From Burkholderia glumae LMG 2196 = ATCC 33617 (GTDB taxonomy: Bacteria > Pseudomonadota > Gammaproteobacteria > Burkholderiales > Burkholderiaceae), in contig NZ_CP009434.1 in the NCBI RefSeq assembly GCF_000960995.1, forward strand, positions 2,232,001-2,296,000: a stretch of 64,000 nucleotides of DNA, in the 5' to 3' direction. The translations under genes and the position numbers were made by a program. Every line of letters begins with the position of its first letter. The first letter of the stretch is position 1. A model generated the notes under the pieces. The model saw nothing but the letters and a program-made list of their open reading frames with translations, made no database searches and was not told where the DNA came from. Shown here one piece after another: positions 18,579 to 27,858 of this stretch.

Positions 18579-19110
18579 TCATTCGAAACACCTTTCGATT
18601 TTTGGTGGCAGAACAGCATTATAAGCAATGCGCGGGCGATCGGTGTCAACGCGTCGGGCTCGCCCTCGGTGGGCATACAGGCGGGACCGCGGCACGTCCA
18701 ATACCGCGCAGATCAGCTCGACCGATTCGCCTGCGCCAATCTGATCGATGACCTCGTACGTTCGATGCCTTCCGACATCAAGAGTGCGGTAGCCATTTTT
18801 TAAAATGGCCTTCTCACGTTCGAGGCGTTCGAGACGCGCCTCGAGTTCCTGAATACGCTGTTGATCCGGTGTGATTGCCTTGCCCTTCGGAGCGACGCCC
18901 TGGCGCTCCATCTGAAGTTGCTGCACCCAGCGGCGCAGCACCGTCTCGCCGACGCCGACCGAGCGGCTTGCTTCCAGATGGCTATCGCCCTGGTCGAGCA
19001 CCAGACAGGCGGCTTGCTGTTTGAACTCCGGGGAAAACGTAAGTCGTTGCTTGCTCATCGGACACTTCTTCGTGGCGACCATGCTCGCCTAAATCAGTGT
19101 CCGGATTCAT
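18579..19110 (-). mobile_element. Truncated IS3-family element (orfA plus start of orfB)
   Basis: From the ATG at 19058 the reverse strand encodes an IS3-type OrfA: RLTFSPEFKQQAACLVL, EASRSVGVGETVLRRW, ITPDQQRIQELEARLERLEREKAILK. It then runs directly into an OrfB start (RTYEVIDQIGAGESVELIC, RSRLYAHRGRARRVD) and is cut off near 18620. Around 18800 an A/T run with a probable extra base joins the two frames without the usual ATALLM segment. The sequence from 19110 (ATGAATCCGGACACTGA on the reverse strand) is probably the intact outer end. The element cannot move by itself. Confidence 0.8.
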
Positions 19111-19182
19111 TAGGCCACTACAGCATGAGGCGTCCCGGCAAGGCGCGAATCGAACCGATCGCCAACCGCTCGCCGCGCGCGC

Positions 19183-20589
19183 TCACTTGCCCGCCCGCTG
19201 CGCCCCCACCGCCTTCCCCGACCGATGCGAAGGCGCAAACAACCGCAACCCGCTCGCCACGCTCGCCGCCGCCGAGAACCCGGCTCCCAGCGCCAACGCC
19301 AGCGTCGGTCCGTGCCGCCCGGCGATCCCGAAGCACAGCGCCACCAGCGCGGCCCCCGTCGCCTGCCCGATCAGCCGCGCCGTGGCGATGATCCCGCTCG
19401 CCCCGCCGCTGCGCTCGGGCGGCGCGCTCGCCATCAGCGCCTTCAGGTTTGGCGATTGAAAGAACCCGAACCCGGCCCCGCACAGCGCCATCCGCCAGAC
19501 GATGTCGGCCACCTGCGGATACGCCGGCAGCCCCGCCAGCAAGCCCATCCCCACCGCCAGCACGGCCAGCCCCACCGCCCCGAGCAAGCCGGGCGGATAG
19601 CGATCCGACAGCCGCCCGGCCACAGGCGCCGCGAGCGCGACCACCACCGACCACGGCGTCATCAGGAAGCCCGTCTCCACCGCGCTGCGGTGCAGGACGT
19701 CCTCGAAGTAGAACGGCAGCGAAACGAACGCGAGCCCCTGCGCCGCGAACGAGCACACCGCCGTGACCGCCGACAGCGTGAACACCGGCCGCCGGAACAG
19801 ATCCACCGGCAGCATCGGCGCGGCATGCCCCGCTTCGCGCCGCACCAGCAGCCAGCCGAACCCGAGCGCGACGCCGGCCGCGCCGAGGCTCAGCGCCAAC
19901 GGCCCGCGCTGCGCGGCCTCGCCGAGCGCGAAGATCAGCGCCGCGAACGTGATCACGTTGAAGGCGGCCGCCAGCGGATCGAAGCCATGGCTGCCGCGCG
20001 GCGTCTGCGGCAGCGACGGGATCGCCACCGCTAGCGCGGCGATCCCGAGCGGCACGTTCACGGCGAACAGCCAGGGCCACGCGGCCACCGACAGGATCAC
20101 CGAGGCCACGGTCGGCCCCACCGCGAACGACACGCCGACGATCAGCGCGTTGAGGCCGAGCCCGGCGCCGAGCCGGTGGGCGGGATAGAGGCAGCGGATC
20201 AGCGCGGCGTTGACGCTCATGATCGCGGCGGCGCCCAGGCCCTGCACGATCCGCGCGGCGGTCAGCATCGGCAGCGTGCTGACGAGCGAGCAGGCGAGCG
20301 AGGCGGCGGTGAACACGATCAGGCCGCCGATATAGACGCGGCGATGCCCGAGAATGTCGCCGAGCGCGGCGAGCGGCAGCAGCGTGGCGACCATCGCGAG
20401 CTGGTAGGCGTTGATGATCCACACCGAGGCGGCGGGCGCCGTGTAGAGGTCGGCGGCGATCGCGGGCAGCGCGGTGTTCGCGATCGCGGTATCGAGCGTG
20501 GCGAGCGCGACCGATAGCAGGATCGCGGTCATCGCCCGCCAGTTGAACGCCGGCTCCGCGGCGCGGCCGGCGTGGGCAGTTTCGGACAA
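19183..20589 (-). CDS. MFS drug/metabolite exporter, DHA2 (14-helix) family
   Basis: A 468-aa transporter. The helix-1 sequence with LDTAIANTALPAIAADL, the loop motif GDILGHRRVYIGG and VGPTVASVILSVAAWPWLFAVNVPLG (motif C region) are typical of the DHA2 branch of drug:H+ antiporters. Hydrophobicity supports about 14 helices. It sits between the IS3 remnant and the lipase operon on the same strand as the latter, separated from it by about 300 bp. The substrate is not predictable. Confidence 0.88.
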   Translation of the reverse strand: MSETAHAGRAAEPAFNWRAMTAILLSVALATLDTAIANTALPAIAADLYTAPAASVWIINAYQLAMVATLLPLAALGDILGHRRVYIGGLIVFTAASLACSLVSTLPMLTAARIVQGLGAAAIMSVNAALIRCLYPAHRLGAGLGLNALIVGVSFAVGPTVASVILSVAAWPWLFAVNVPLGIAALAVAIPSLPQTPRGSHGFDPLAAAFNVITFAALIFALGEAAQRGPLALSLGAAGVALGFGWLLVRREAGHAAPMLPVDLFRRPVFTLSAVTAVCSFAAQGLAFVSLPFYFEDVLHRSAVETGFLMTPWSVVVALAAPVAGRLSDRYPPGLLGAVGLAVLAVGMGLLAGLPAYPQVADIVWRMALCGAGFGFFQSPNLKALMASAPPERSGGASGIIATARLIGQATGAALVALCFGIAGRHGPTLALALGAGFSAAASVASGLRLFAPSHRSGKAVGAQRAGK

Positions 20590-20895
20590 GGCAGGACTCG
20601 GCGGGACGGGCGGTGCGGGAGACGCACCGCGGAATGGAACGACGCGCCGGCGCGTTTGTACCGATCCCGATCGTCAAACGCGCCGCCGCCCCCGCATTGT
20701 TGCAGAGCGTCGTGATTCTTGCTCGCTCGCGGCGCCGCTGCAAGCGGGTGGAAAGGCAACAGCAAGCACGATGTGGGCACGCCGTCCGCACGCTGTCACA
20801 GGCGCCATCTCGGCACACCACCGGCGCTGCAGCGGCACCGCCGCCGCCCCACCCCGTTCGAGCGCCGCGAACGGGCCTCCGGCGCGGCGTGGCCC

Positions 20896-21954
20896 CTAGC
20901 CGCCCGCGCCGCGATCGAGCGACGCCGCGCGGATCGCCTCGCCCGGCGCCTTGAAGGTCTGCTGCCTGAGCTGCGCAATCCGCGCGTCGCGATCCTGCGG
21001 CGCGAGCCCCTGCGCGGCGATCCGGTCGCGCTCGGCCGCGTAGGCGCGATAGCGGCTCTGCCAGGCATCGTCGTCCTGCTGCAGTTGCGCGGCGCGCGCG
21101 GCCGCTTCCGGCCCGAGCGTCTGCGCGATCTGCGCACGCATCTGGTCCGGCGTCGCGCCGGCCTTCTGCAAGTCGGCGATCTTCTTCACCGCGTCCTGCT
21201 GCGCCTGCAGCGCCGCCTGCTGGGCGCGCTCCCCCGGCGTCAGCTGCGCATCGAGCGCGGCCAGCCGCGCAGCCTTCTGCTCGGGGCTCAGCGAGGCGTC
21301 GTTGGCGATCCGGAGCCGTTCGAGGTCGTGGCGCTGCCGGCGCTGCTCGTCGCCGAAGAAGGGCCCGGCCCACTCGCCGAGCGTGCGATCGGCCAGCGCC
21401 GCGCGCTGGTCGAGCGCGAACTGCATGGCGGTCGGATCGAGCTTGTCGCCGAGCACCGCGTTGTCACCGGGCAATTTGCCGAGCGCGTCGAAATAGGCGC
21501 GATAGCGCCGCCACACGTCGAGCGCCTCGGCCTGGGCGGGGCTGCCGTCGAGCTGCGCGGCAATCTCGCGCCGCACCAGCACGTCGAGCGCGGCGGGCGT
21601 CAGGTCGCCTTGCGCGGTCAGGCAATAGTCGAAGAAGTCGCGCACCGCACGGGTTCTCGCGAGCCGGCCGTCGGCGCCGAGCGGCAGGCGCGGCGCATTC
21701 GAGCCGGCCAGCGTGGCAGGCAGCGCCACCGGCAACGGCGCGGCGGCATCGGCCGCGCCGCTCGCCGTGCCGGGCCGGCCGGCCGGGGCGGCCGCGCCCG
21801 CCGCGGCCGGCGCGGGGGCGGGGCCGGCAGGCCGCAGCCACAGCGCGATCGCGGCACACGAGGCGACCGCGACGGCCGCGGCCAGCGCGAACGACGCACC
21901 GCGCCTCGGCCACGCGGATCGCCCGCCGCGCGCCGCACGATCGCCCGTCGCCAT
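20896..21954 (-). CDS. lif: Lipase-specific foldase (lipase chaperone)
   Basis: This 352-aa protein has an N-terminal membrane anchor (SFALAAAVAVASCAAIALWL), a Pro/Ala-rich linker to about residue 75, then a long helical domain with RDFFDYCLTAQGD, which matches the RxxFDYxLSxxGE motif needed for foldase activity. The remainder is Gln/Ala-rich helices (QLTPGERAQQAALQAQQDAV) that wrap the lipase. Lif proteins stay in the inner membrane and fold the lipase in the periplasm before type II secretion. Its ATG shares the A of the lipase TGA stop (TGATG), so the two are coupled one to one. Confidence 0.95.
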   Translation of the reverse strand: MATGDRAARGGRSAWPRRGASFALAAAVAVASCAAIALWLRPAGPAPAPAAAGAAAPAGRPGTASGAADAAAPLPVALPATLAGSNAPRLPLGADGRLARTRAVRDFFDYCLTAQGDLTPAALDVLVRREIAAQLDGSPAQAEALDVWRRYRAYFDALGKLPGDNAVLGDKLDPTAMQFALDQRAALADRTLGEWAGPFFGDEQRRQRHDLERLRIANDASLSPEQKAARLAALDAQLTPGERAQQAALQAQQDAVKKIADLQKAGATPDQMRAQIAQTLGPEAAARAAQLQQDDDAWQSRYRAYAAERDRIAAQGLAPQDRDARIAQLRQQTFKAPGEAIRAASLDRGAGG

Positions 21955-23030
21955 CACACGCCCTGCAGCTTGAGCCGGTTCACATGGGTGCGGATCACCG
22001 CAAGCGGGTCTTCCGCGTTGGCGCCGCGCACGCCGAGCAGCTGGTTGATCTCGTCGAGATGGTTCCAGTGATAGCTGGTGCTGATCACCTGCCCGAACAG
22101 CGAGCTGCACCGCGAGACCAGCCCGTCGTTCTGCCCCGAGGCGCGATTGATCATCACCGTGCCGGTGGCGAGCAACACCAGCGTGGACGGGTCGGCCACG
22201 TTCGCGGCGTCGATCAGGCCGGTGCTGGTGTCGCTCGCGCCGGTCACGCCGAGCACGGTCGAGGTCGGCTGGATCGCCGTACCGCCCCACGAATAGAGCA
22301 GATGCTGGTTACCGCCGACGGTTTCGGTCGCCGCGCCGGTCTGGCACGAGCCGGGCGCGCCCAGGCCCGCGCTCGGGAAGTTCCGGTTGTAGACGGCGGC
22401 CTGCGCGGTGGTCAGCGTCTTCAGCGCCGCCAGCGCGTCCTGGTTGGGATTGTGCGAGCTGCTGACGAGCGTGCCGAACACGTTGACGAAGCCGGCGATC
22501 ACCTTCGACGAAAGCCCGGTCGGATCGACCTTCAGCACGTCCTGCACGAAGTCGGCGAACTCGGAGCCGCGATGCGGCGTGCCGATCGTCGTCACCGACG
22601 CCACCAGTTGCGGCGCGACAGCGGCGACATAGCGCGAGGTCAGGCCGCCCTGGCTGTGGCCGATCAGATTCACCTTGGTCGCGCCGGTGGCCGCGAGCAC
22701 CTGCTTCACGTAGGCGAGCAACTGCTCGCCGCGCCCGTTCGGGCCGTCGTCGCTCTGGAACCCGGACAGGTTCGCCACGTACACCTTCGCGCCGTGCGAT
22801 TCCAGATCGCTCTGGATTCCGTACCAGTAGTCCAGCACATTCGCGTACTTGTCGGTGCCCGTGAGGCCGTGGACGAGAATCACCGGATAACGCGTCGCCG
22901 CGTAGGTGTCCGCCGCGACGGCCGCGGGCGACGCGGCCATCGTCAAGCCTGCCACGCCGGCCAGCGGCATCGCCCCCAATGCCCATGCCACCGCCTTCGC
23001 CACCAGTCTGGAACGCATCGATCTGACCAT
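21954..23030 (-). CDS. lipA: Secreted triacylglycerol lipase (subfamily I.2)
   Basis: The 358-aa precursor has a signal peptide ending near residue 39, and the mature protein begins ADTYAATRYPVILVHG. Ser126 in GHSQGG equals mature Ser87, the known nucleophile of Burkholderia glumae lipase. GQNDGLVSR (Asp, about residue 302) and YHWNHLDEINQ (His, about residue 324) complete the triad, and two cysteines (in GSCQTG and SRCSSLFG) form the usual disulfide. The ATG at 23030 has GGAGAT 6 nt upstream. The sequence is close to B. glumae LipA with scattered substitutions, so it probably belongs to a sister species. It hydrolyses long-chain esters outside the cell. Confidence 0.97.
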   Translation of the reverse strand: MVRSMRSRLVAKAVAWALGAMPLAGVAGLTMAASPAAVAADTYAATRYPVILVHGLTGTDKYANVLDYWYGIQSDLESHGAKVYVANLSGFQSDDGPNGRGEQLLAYVKQVLAATGATKVNLIGHSQGGLTSRYVAAVAPQLVASVTTIGTPHRGSEFADFVQDVLKVDPTGLSSKVIAGFVNVFGTLVSSSHNPNQDALAALKTLTTAQAAVYNRNFPSAGLGAPGSCQTGAATETVGGNQHLLYSWGGTAIQPTSTVLGVTGASDTSTGLIDAANVADPSTLVLLATGTVMINRASGQNDGLVSRCSSLFGQVISTSYHWNHLDEINQLLGVRGANAEDPLAVIRTHVNRLKLQGV

Positions 23031-23491
23031 GTTTATCTCCATCGTTATCGGTTACGTCGATCGGGATGCCACGCCACGCCGTGCCGTGTCATCAGCCGTC
23101 ACGCTCGCGCAGCAAGTGTGGAGTGAAGCATGACGGCGCGGCTCCTGTCCGCAATCAGACGTTCGTTTAGATGGGCGTCTCTATTCGATGGACAAGGCCG
23201 CATGCGGGCGGCGGGTGGGCGCGCGACGGGGCGGATGCTGCAGCGCGCAAGCCGGCGCCATCGATTCGGTGGATGACGTGCCGCGAGCGGGCCGCGCAGG
23301 CACGGTGCCGAGCCGGTTGCGGACGCAACAATCGCGCCGTTTCGCGGCGATTGCATCGCGAATCGTCATGATGCGGCGCGAGGCATATTGCAGTGCAGCG
23401 CGAGGGCTGCGCCGCGCCCCACCCGCCCGCGTTCCGGGTGGCGACAGGACGGCTTCGGGGGAGCCGGGGCGCGCGTGCGGCGCGCGCGGGC
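23031..23491. other. Spacer upstream of lipA, no gene seen
   Basis: This 461-bp stretch should contain the lipA promoter (reverse strand). No good -35/-10 pair stands out near the start, and no lux-type or sigma-54 site was recognised. The overlapping frames are GC-driven and have no protein-like composition. Confidence 0.6.
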
Positions 23492-24028
23492 TCAGGGCAG
23501 GATCCGGCGCAGCGTCGCGTCGCGCTTCACGAAGTGATGCCAGAGCGCGGCCAGCGCGTGCAGTGCGATCACATAGTAGAACGCGTTGCCGAGCCACTCG
23601 TGGGTTTCCTTCAGCGGCCCGCGCAGGGCCGGGTTCGGGCCGAACAGCGTAAACGACAGATGCAGCGGCGTGATCTCCACGGGGTGGCCGCCCATGTTGA
23701 CGAACGCGATGCCGAGCAGCGGCTGGCCGAGCGTGAACAGGTACAGCATGAGATGCGCGAGTTTCGCGAGCAGCGCGAGCACGAACGGCTGCGGCAGCGG
23801 GTCAGGCCGGCGCGACGAGAAGCGCCACAGCACGCGCAGGATCGACAGCGTCAGCACCAGCGTGCCGGCGGCGAAATGCACGCTGGTCCAGAACGTGCGG
23901 CTGTCGGTGCCCTTCGGGCCGCGGATCTCGATCGCCAGATAGGCGAGCGCGACGAGCAGGACGATCAGCCAGTGGAAGGCGATCGCGGGACGGTTATAGC
24001 GCGGCTGGGTCGCGAGGATATTCTTCAT
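23492..24028 (-). CDS. Cytochrome b561-family di-heme membrane protein
   Basis: A 178-aa protein with four hydrophobic helices and histidines at the positions expected for two b-type hemes: AFHWLIVLL (helix 1), SVHFAAGTL (helix 2), KETHEWLGN and IALHALAALWHHF (late helices). PRYNRPAIAFHWL at the N-terminus is the usual opening of the bacterial b561 (YodB/YceJ) family, which moves electrons in the inner membrane, for example to or from quinones. The ATG at 24028 lacks a strong ribosome site. It is monocistronic. Confidence 0.9.
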   Translation of the reverse strand: MKNILATQPRYNRPAIAFHWLIVLLVALAYLAIEIRGPKGTDSRTFWTSVHFAAGTLVLTLSILRVLWRFSSRRPDPLPQPFVLALLAKLAHLMLYLFTLGQPLLGIAFVNMGGHPVEITPLHLSFTLFGPNPALRGPLKETHEWLGNAFYYVIALHALAALWHHFVKRDATLRRILP

Positions 24029-24341
24029 CGGGGCGTCGGCGAGCAGGTATTGGTAGGATGAATGGGACGCGTGTGTCGGCGCCGGTGGTCCGCCGGCTGC
24101 CGCGGTGCGATTGTACCGGGCGCGCCGCACGACTGGCGCATCCGCGCCGCCGCGCAGCCATGCCAGCAGTCAAATCGTGGCGCGGCCGGCACGGCGGCGG
24201 CGCGCCGGCTGCCGCCGTCCCGCGGCAAACGCCGCGCCGGCCGCCCGCCGCAGCAAACAAAAACGCCGCGCATCGCGCGCGGCGTCCGGTGCAACGCGGC
24301 GCCTCCCGGGCCGGGAGCGCGCCGCCTGCGGGCCGGCGGCC
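24029..24341. other. Spacer between the b561 gene and the LysM lipoprotein gene
   Basis: These 313 bp contain the terminator described at 24254-24285 and otherwise only GC-rich sequence with no convincing frame. Confidence 0.6.
24254..24285 (-). terminator. Rho-independent terminator of the LysM lipoprotein gene
   Basis: On the reverse strand an 8-bp GC stem (24277-24284 with 24264-24271) and a 5-nt loop are followed by TTTTTGTTTG. It lies 57 bp past the stop of the gene at 24342-25121. Confidence 0.85.
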
Positions 24342-25121
24342 TCAGCCGCCGTTGCGCGGCAGGAACGTCATCGGATCGACGGGCTTGCCGTCCTGGCGCA
24401 CCTCGAAGTCGAACGAGGAGCGGCCGTCCGCATCGGTCTGCATCTCGGCGACGGGCTGGCCGGCGCTGACGGCGTCACCGTCGTTCACGAGCAGCCTGCC
24501 GTTGTGGCCGTAGGCGGTAATCAGCCCGCTCTCGTGCTTCAGGATCACGAGCGGGCCGTACTTCGCCACGCCGTTGCCGGCATAGACCACGCGCCCCGCC
24601 GCCGCCGCGCGCACGGTCTTGTCGCCGGTGGAGGTGATGGTGATGCCGCGCGTGCGGCCCGGGATGAAGCGCGAGGTGACGGTGCCCTGCGCGGGCCACG
24701 CCAGCATCGGCTGCGCCTCGGCGGGCGGCGTGCCCGGCAGCGCCGACGCCGAAGGCGAGGTGCCGCCCGGCACCGGCGAGGTGACCGCGGTCGTGCCGGG
24801 CGGCGGCGCGACGCGCAGCACCTGGCCCGGCGTCAGCATGTCGGTGGACGCGATGTGGTTCCAGTTCGCCAGGTCCTGCACCCGCTGGCCGAAGCCCGCC
24901 GCGATGCCGGGCAGCGTGTCGCCGGGGTTCACGCGGTAGTAGCCGGCCAGCACGCCCGCCTGCGACTGGCGGCTCGGCTGCGCTTGCTGGGACGGCTGCC
25001 AGTTGTCCGTCCATGGCGTCATCGTGCAGCCGCCGACGAGCGCCGCGCCGGCCGCAAGCCCGATCGCGCGCGAGACGGCGCGACGGTACGTGGTGGTTTC
25101 GGTGAAGATCGTTCTTCTCAA
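24342..25121 (-). CDS. LysM-LytM (M23) lipoprotein, NlpD-like and probably non-catalytic
   Basis: The 259-aa product has a lipobox (LVGGC, Cys32), a LysM domain (YYRVNPGDTLPGIAAGFGQRV) at about residues 62-105, a Pro/Ser/Thr linker and a C-terminal LytM domain from about residue 140. In the LytM part the peptidase HxH zinc motif is replaced (SFDFEVR instead of HFEIR), as in NlpD and EnvC-type activators of cell-wall amidases. The only upstream start in frame is TTG at 25121, supported by GGGAGG 4-5 nt before it. It probably acts in the periplasm in septal peptidoglycan splitting; this is inferred from the family. Confidence 0.87.
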   Translation of the reverse strand: MRRTIFTETTTYRRAVSRAIGLAAGAALVGGCTMTPWTDNWQPSQQAQPSRQSQAGVLAGYYRVNPGDTLPGIAAGFGQRVQDLANWNHIASTDMLTPGQVLRVAPPPGTTAVTSPVPGGTSPSASALPGTPPAEAQPMLAWPAQGTVTSRFIPGRTRGITITSTGDKTVRAAAAGRVVYAGNGVAKYGPLVILKHESGLITAYGHNGRLLVNDGDAVSAGQPVAEMQTDADGRSSFDFEVRQDGKPVDPMTFLPRNGG

Positions 25122-25218
25122 GCTGCCTCCCTAGTTTCGCTTCGCGGCGGCGGGCCGCGCATCGCCAACGCCGCCCGCCGCCTGGCCCGATACGGGCCGG
25201 TCCCGAGGACTGGGACCG

Positions 25219-25530
25219 TCAGACGCTGCCTTCGGTTTCCACGACGAGAATACGGGCTTCTCCTCGCGGATGGGCGACGTGCTCGGTGCCCACCGTGGCG
25301 TGAAAGATGTCGCCGGCATCGAGCACGGCAACGTGCTCGCCGGCGGCATCGCGATAATGCATGTCGACTTGCCCGTCGAGCACGACGAACACCTCCTCAC
25401 CTTCGTTCACATGCCAGATGTAAGGTTGGTCGGTCCAGTGCAGCCGGGTCGTGATACCGCGCATGTTCGCGATATCGAGCGCGCCCCAGGCGCGCGACGC
25501 GGTAAAGGTCTTGCTGCGAATCAGCTTCAT
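25219..25530 (-). CDS. Single-domain cupin protein
   Basis: A 103-aa conserved beta-barrel with both cupin motifs: HVNEGEEVFVVLDGQVDMHY and the second region ending GTEHVAHPRGEARILVVE, which supply His/Glu metal ligands. GGGA stands about 7 nt upstream of the ATG at 25530. Small cupins of this kind bind a metal and a small ligand or act as isomerases; no specific reaction can be assigned. It is 97 bp upstream of the LysM lipoprotein gene on the same strand. Confidence 0.82.
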   Translation of the reverse strand: MKLIRSKTFTASRAWGALDIANMRGITTRLHWTDQPYIWHVNEGEEVFVVLDGQVDMHYRDAAGEHVAVLDAGDIFHATVGTEHVAHPRGEARILVVETEGSV

Positions 25531-25694
25531 GGCGTATCCCGGCGCGGCGCGCCCGGCGCCGCTGTCTCGCCGCGCGGCCCGGCCCGGCCGCTGCGTGCCC
25601 GTCGGATAGTACCCGCTCGGCGCGAATTGCGGAACCTTCGTGCCCCGATTCAAGGCCGCGCCTGCCGCCGATGCGGCACGAATTTCGCCATACG

Positions 25695-25740
25695 AAAAAG
25701 CGCCGGCCCGTGATTCCTCGCGGAACTCACGGGCCGGCGC
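25695..25740 (-). terminator. Rho-independent terminator of the DUF4148 gene
   Basis: A perfect 14-bp GC-rich stem (25727-25740 with 25700-25713) with a 13-nt loop, followed on the reverse strand by TTTTT. It is positioned about 80 bp after the DUF4148 stop. Confidence 0.9.
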
Positions 25741-25818
25741 TCGTCACCCCGCCTGCCTCGTCGATGCTTCATGAGCAGGCGGCGTGCCTGGGCGGCATGT
25801 CCTGCCGCGCTCGCTGGA

Positions 25819-26148
25819 TCAGCGGCCCTTGTAGACCGGGGCACCGTCGGCGATGCGGCGGACCTTCGACGGCGTGCCCGATTCGACGCCGGCGGCCGGC
25901 TGGGCGCCGTAACCGCTGGTGTCGGCCACGGCACCGTCCTGCTGCGGGTGGACCCGCGCTTCGGCCGCCTGGATGTCGTTCGGGTAATTGACGGTGTTCG
26001 CGTTCGGGCTGTAACCGGCGTTTTCCAGCTGGATCAGTTCGGACTTCACTTGAGCGCGCGTGAGCGGGCCGTTCGATTGTTGGGCGAACGACACGGCCGG
26101 GACGGCGAGGACGGTAGCAGCAGCAACAGTAGCGATCAGCGATTTCAT
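25819..26148 (-). CDS. Small periplasmic DUF4148 protein
   Basis: This 109-aa protein has a clear signal peptide (SLIATVAAATVLAVPAVSFAQ) and the DUF4148 signature LTRAQVKSELIQLENAGYSPNANTVNYPNDIQAAEARV. Burkholderiales genomes carry many paralogues of this family; their function is unknown. GAGGTG lies 6 nt before the ATG at 26148, and a strong terminator follows, so the gene is monocistronic and likely well expressed. Confidence 0.92.
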   Translation of the reverse strand: MKSLIATVAAATVLAVPAVSFAQQSNGPLTRAQVKSELIQLENAGYSPNANTVNYPNDIQAAEARVHPQQDGAVADTSGYGAQPAAGVESGTPSKVRRIADGAPVYKGR

Positions 26149-26352
26149 GATTTTCACCTCCGAGACTTTTTTTGCTCCGCCGCCCACACCATGTGAACAG
26201 CGAGTGATGTGAAGTCTAGTCGCATTGCAACCTAGGGAAAACCATGAAACGACGAAAACACTGTTTCGTTAAAGACACTAATCACGAATCTCCAACGCGA
26301 TTGACCCGCTGGATAGCGTGGTTATTTGCAACAATTACCGCCTCGCCGCGGC

Positions 26353-27762
26353 TCAGGCCCAATTGGCGTGGAAGCTGCCGGGCTTGTCGGTACGTTCGAA
26401 GGTATGCGCGCCGAAGAAGTCGCGCTGCGCCTGCACCAGGTTCGCCGGCAGCCGCGCCGAACGGTAGCTGTCGAAATAGGCGATCGCCGACGAGAAGGCC
26501 GGCACCGGCACGCCGGCCTTGACCGCGGCCACCACCACGTCGCGCAGCGCCGCCTGGTAGTTCGCCGAAATCTCCTTGAAGTACGGATCGAGCAGCAGGT
26601 TCGCGAGCTCCGGATTGGCCGTATAGGCGTCGGTGATCTTCTGCAGGAAACGCGCACGGATGATGCAGCCCGCGCGGAAGATCCGTGCGATCTCGCCGAG
26701 GTTGAGCTTCCAGCCGTACTCCTTCGAGGCCGTGTCCAGCTGCGCGAAGCCCTGCGCATACGAGATCACCTTGCTCAGGTACAGCGCGCGGCGCACCGCC
26801 TCGATGAACGCGGCCCGATCGCCGTCGAGCTTGCCCGCGGCCGGGCCGCTCAACACCTTGCTCGCAGCCACGCGCTGCGTCTTCAGCGACGACAGCACGC
26901 GCGCGAACACCGATTCGGTGATGAGCGGCAGCGGCACGCCGAGATCCAGCGCGTTCTGGCTGGTCCACTTGCCGGTGCCCTTTTGCGCGGCGCGATCGAG
27001 GATCACGTCCACCAGGTATTCGCCGGTCTCGTCGTCCTTCTTGCCGAAGATCTTCGAGGTGATCTCGATCAGGTAGCTGTCGAGCTCGCCCTGGTTCCAC
27101 TCGGTGTAGACGCGGCCCAGCTCCTCGTTCGAAAGGCCGGCCACCTGCTTGAGCACGGCGTAGCTTTCGGCGATCAGCTGCATGTCGCCGTACTCGATGC
27201 CGTTGTGGACCATCTTCACGAAATGGCCGGCGCCGTCCGGCCCCATGTAGGCCACGCAAGGCTCGCCGTCGGGCGCCTTCGCGGCGATCTGCTTGAGGAT
27301 CGGCTCGACCAGGTCGTAGGCATCGCGCTGGCCGCCAGGCATGATCGACGGGCCGTGCAAGGCGCCCTCCTCGCCGCCCGACACGCCGGTGCCGATGAAG
27401 TGCAGGCCCGATTGCGCGAGCTCCTGATTGCGGCGGATGGTGTCGGTGAAATGCGTGTTGCCGCCGTCGATCAGCACGTCGCCCTTGCCGAGCAGCGGCT
27501 TGAGCGCCGCGATGGTGGCGTCCGTCGCCTCGCCGGCCTTGACCATCAGCAGAATCTTGCGCGGCGTCTCGAGCGACCCGACGAATTCCTCCAGCGTGTA
27601 GGTCGGCACCAGTTGGCGGTCGGGGAATTCGGCGATCAGCTCGTCGGTCTTGTCTCGGCTGCGGTTGTACACGGACACGGCATGGCCGCGGCTCTCGATG
27701 TTCAATGCCAGATTGCGGCCCATGACGGCCATCCCGACCACGCCGATTGCTTGCTTGCCCAT
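26353..27762 (-). CDS. gnd: 6-phosphogluconate dehydrogenase (decarboxylating)
   Basis: A 469-aa enzyme of the oxidative pentose phosphate pathway converting 6-phosphogluconate and NADP+ to ribulose 5-phosphate, CO2 and NADPH. It has the N-terminal nucleotide fold VVGMAVMGRNLALNI, the substrate motif FIGTGVSGGEEGALHGPSIMPGG, the catalytic Lys in GHFVKMVHNGIEYGDMQ, and the C-terminal tail with SFHANW. The length is normal. It stands alone, without zwf or pgl nearby. Confidence 0.97.
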   Translation of the reverse strand: MGKQAIGVVGMAVMGRNLALNIESRGHAVSVYNRSRDKTDELIAEFPDRQLVPTYTLEEFVGSLETPRKILLMVKAGEATDATIAALKPLLGKGDVLIDGGNTHFTDTIRRNQELAQSGLHFIGTGVSGGEEGALHGPSIMPGGQRDAYDLVEPILKQIAAKAPDGEPCVAYMGPDGAGHFVKMVHNGIEYGDMQLIAESYAVLKQVAGLSNEELGRVYTEWNQGELDSYLIEITSKIFGKKDDETGEYLVDVILDRAAQKGTGKWTSQNALDLGVPLPLITESVFARVLSSLKTQRVAASKVLSGPAAGKLDGDRAAFIEAVRRALYLSKVISYAQGFAQLDTASKEYGWKLNLGEIARIFRAGCIIRARFLQKITDAYTANPELANLLLDPYFKEISANYQAALRDVVVAAVKAGVPVPAFSSAIAYFDSYRSARLPANLVQAQRDFFGAHTFERTDKPGSFHANWA

Positions 27763-27858
27763 TGTTCACTCTCCGATCAAATCACGGCGCGGCCCGACCG
27801 AGCCGCGCGCACAAGCCGCAAGGATACGGGAAAACCGCATGGCGACGCTGCGGCGCGC

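Noticed and set aside
24342..25121. An active M23 peptidase
   Set aside because: The zinc-binding HxH is replaced by DFE in the C-terminal motif, so an activator role like NlpD is more likely.
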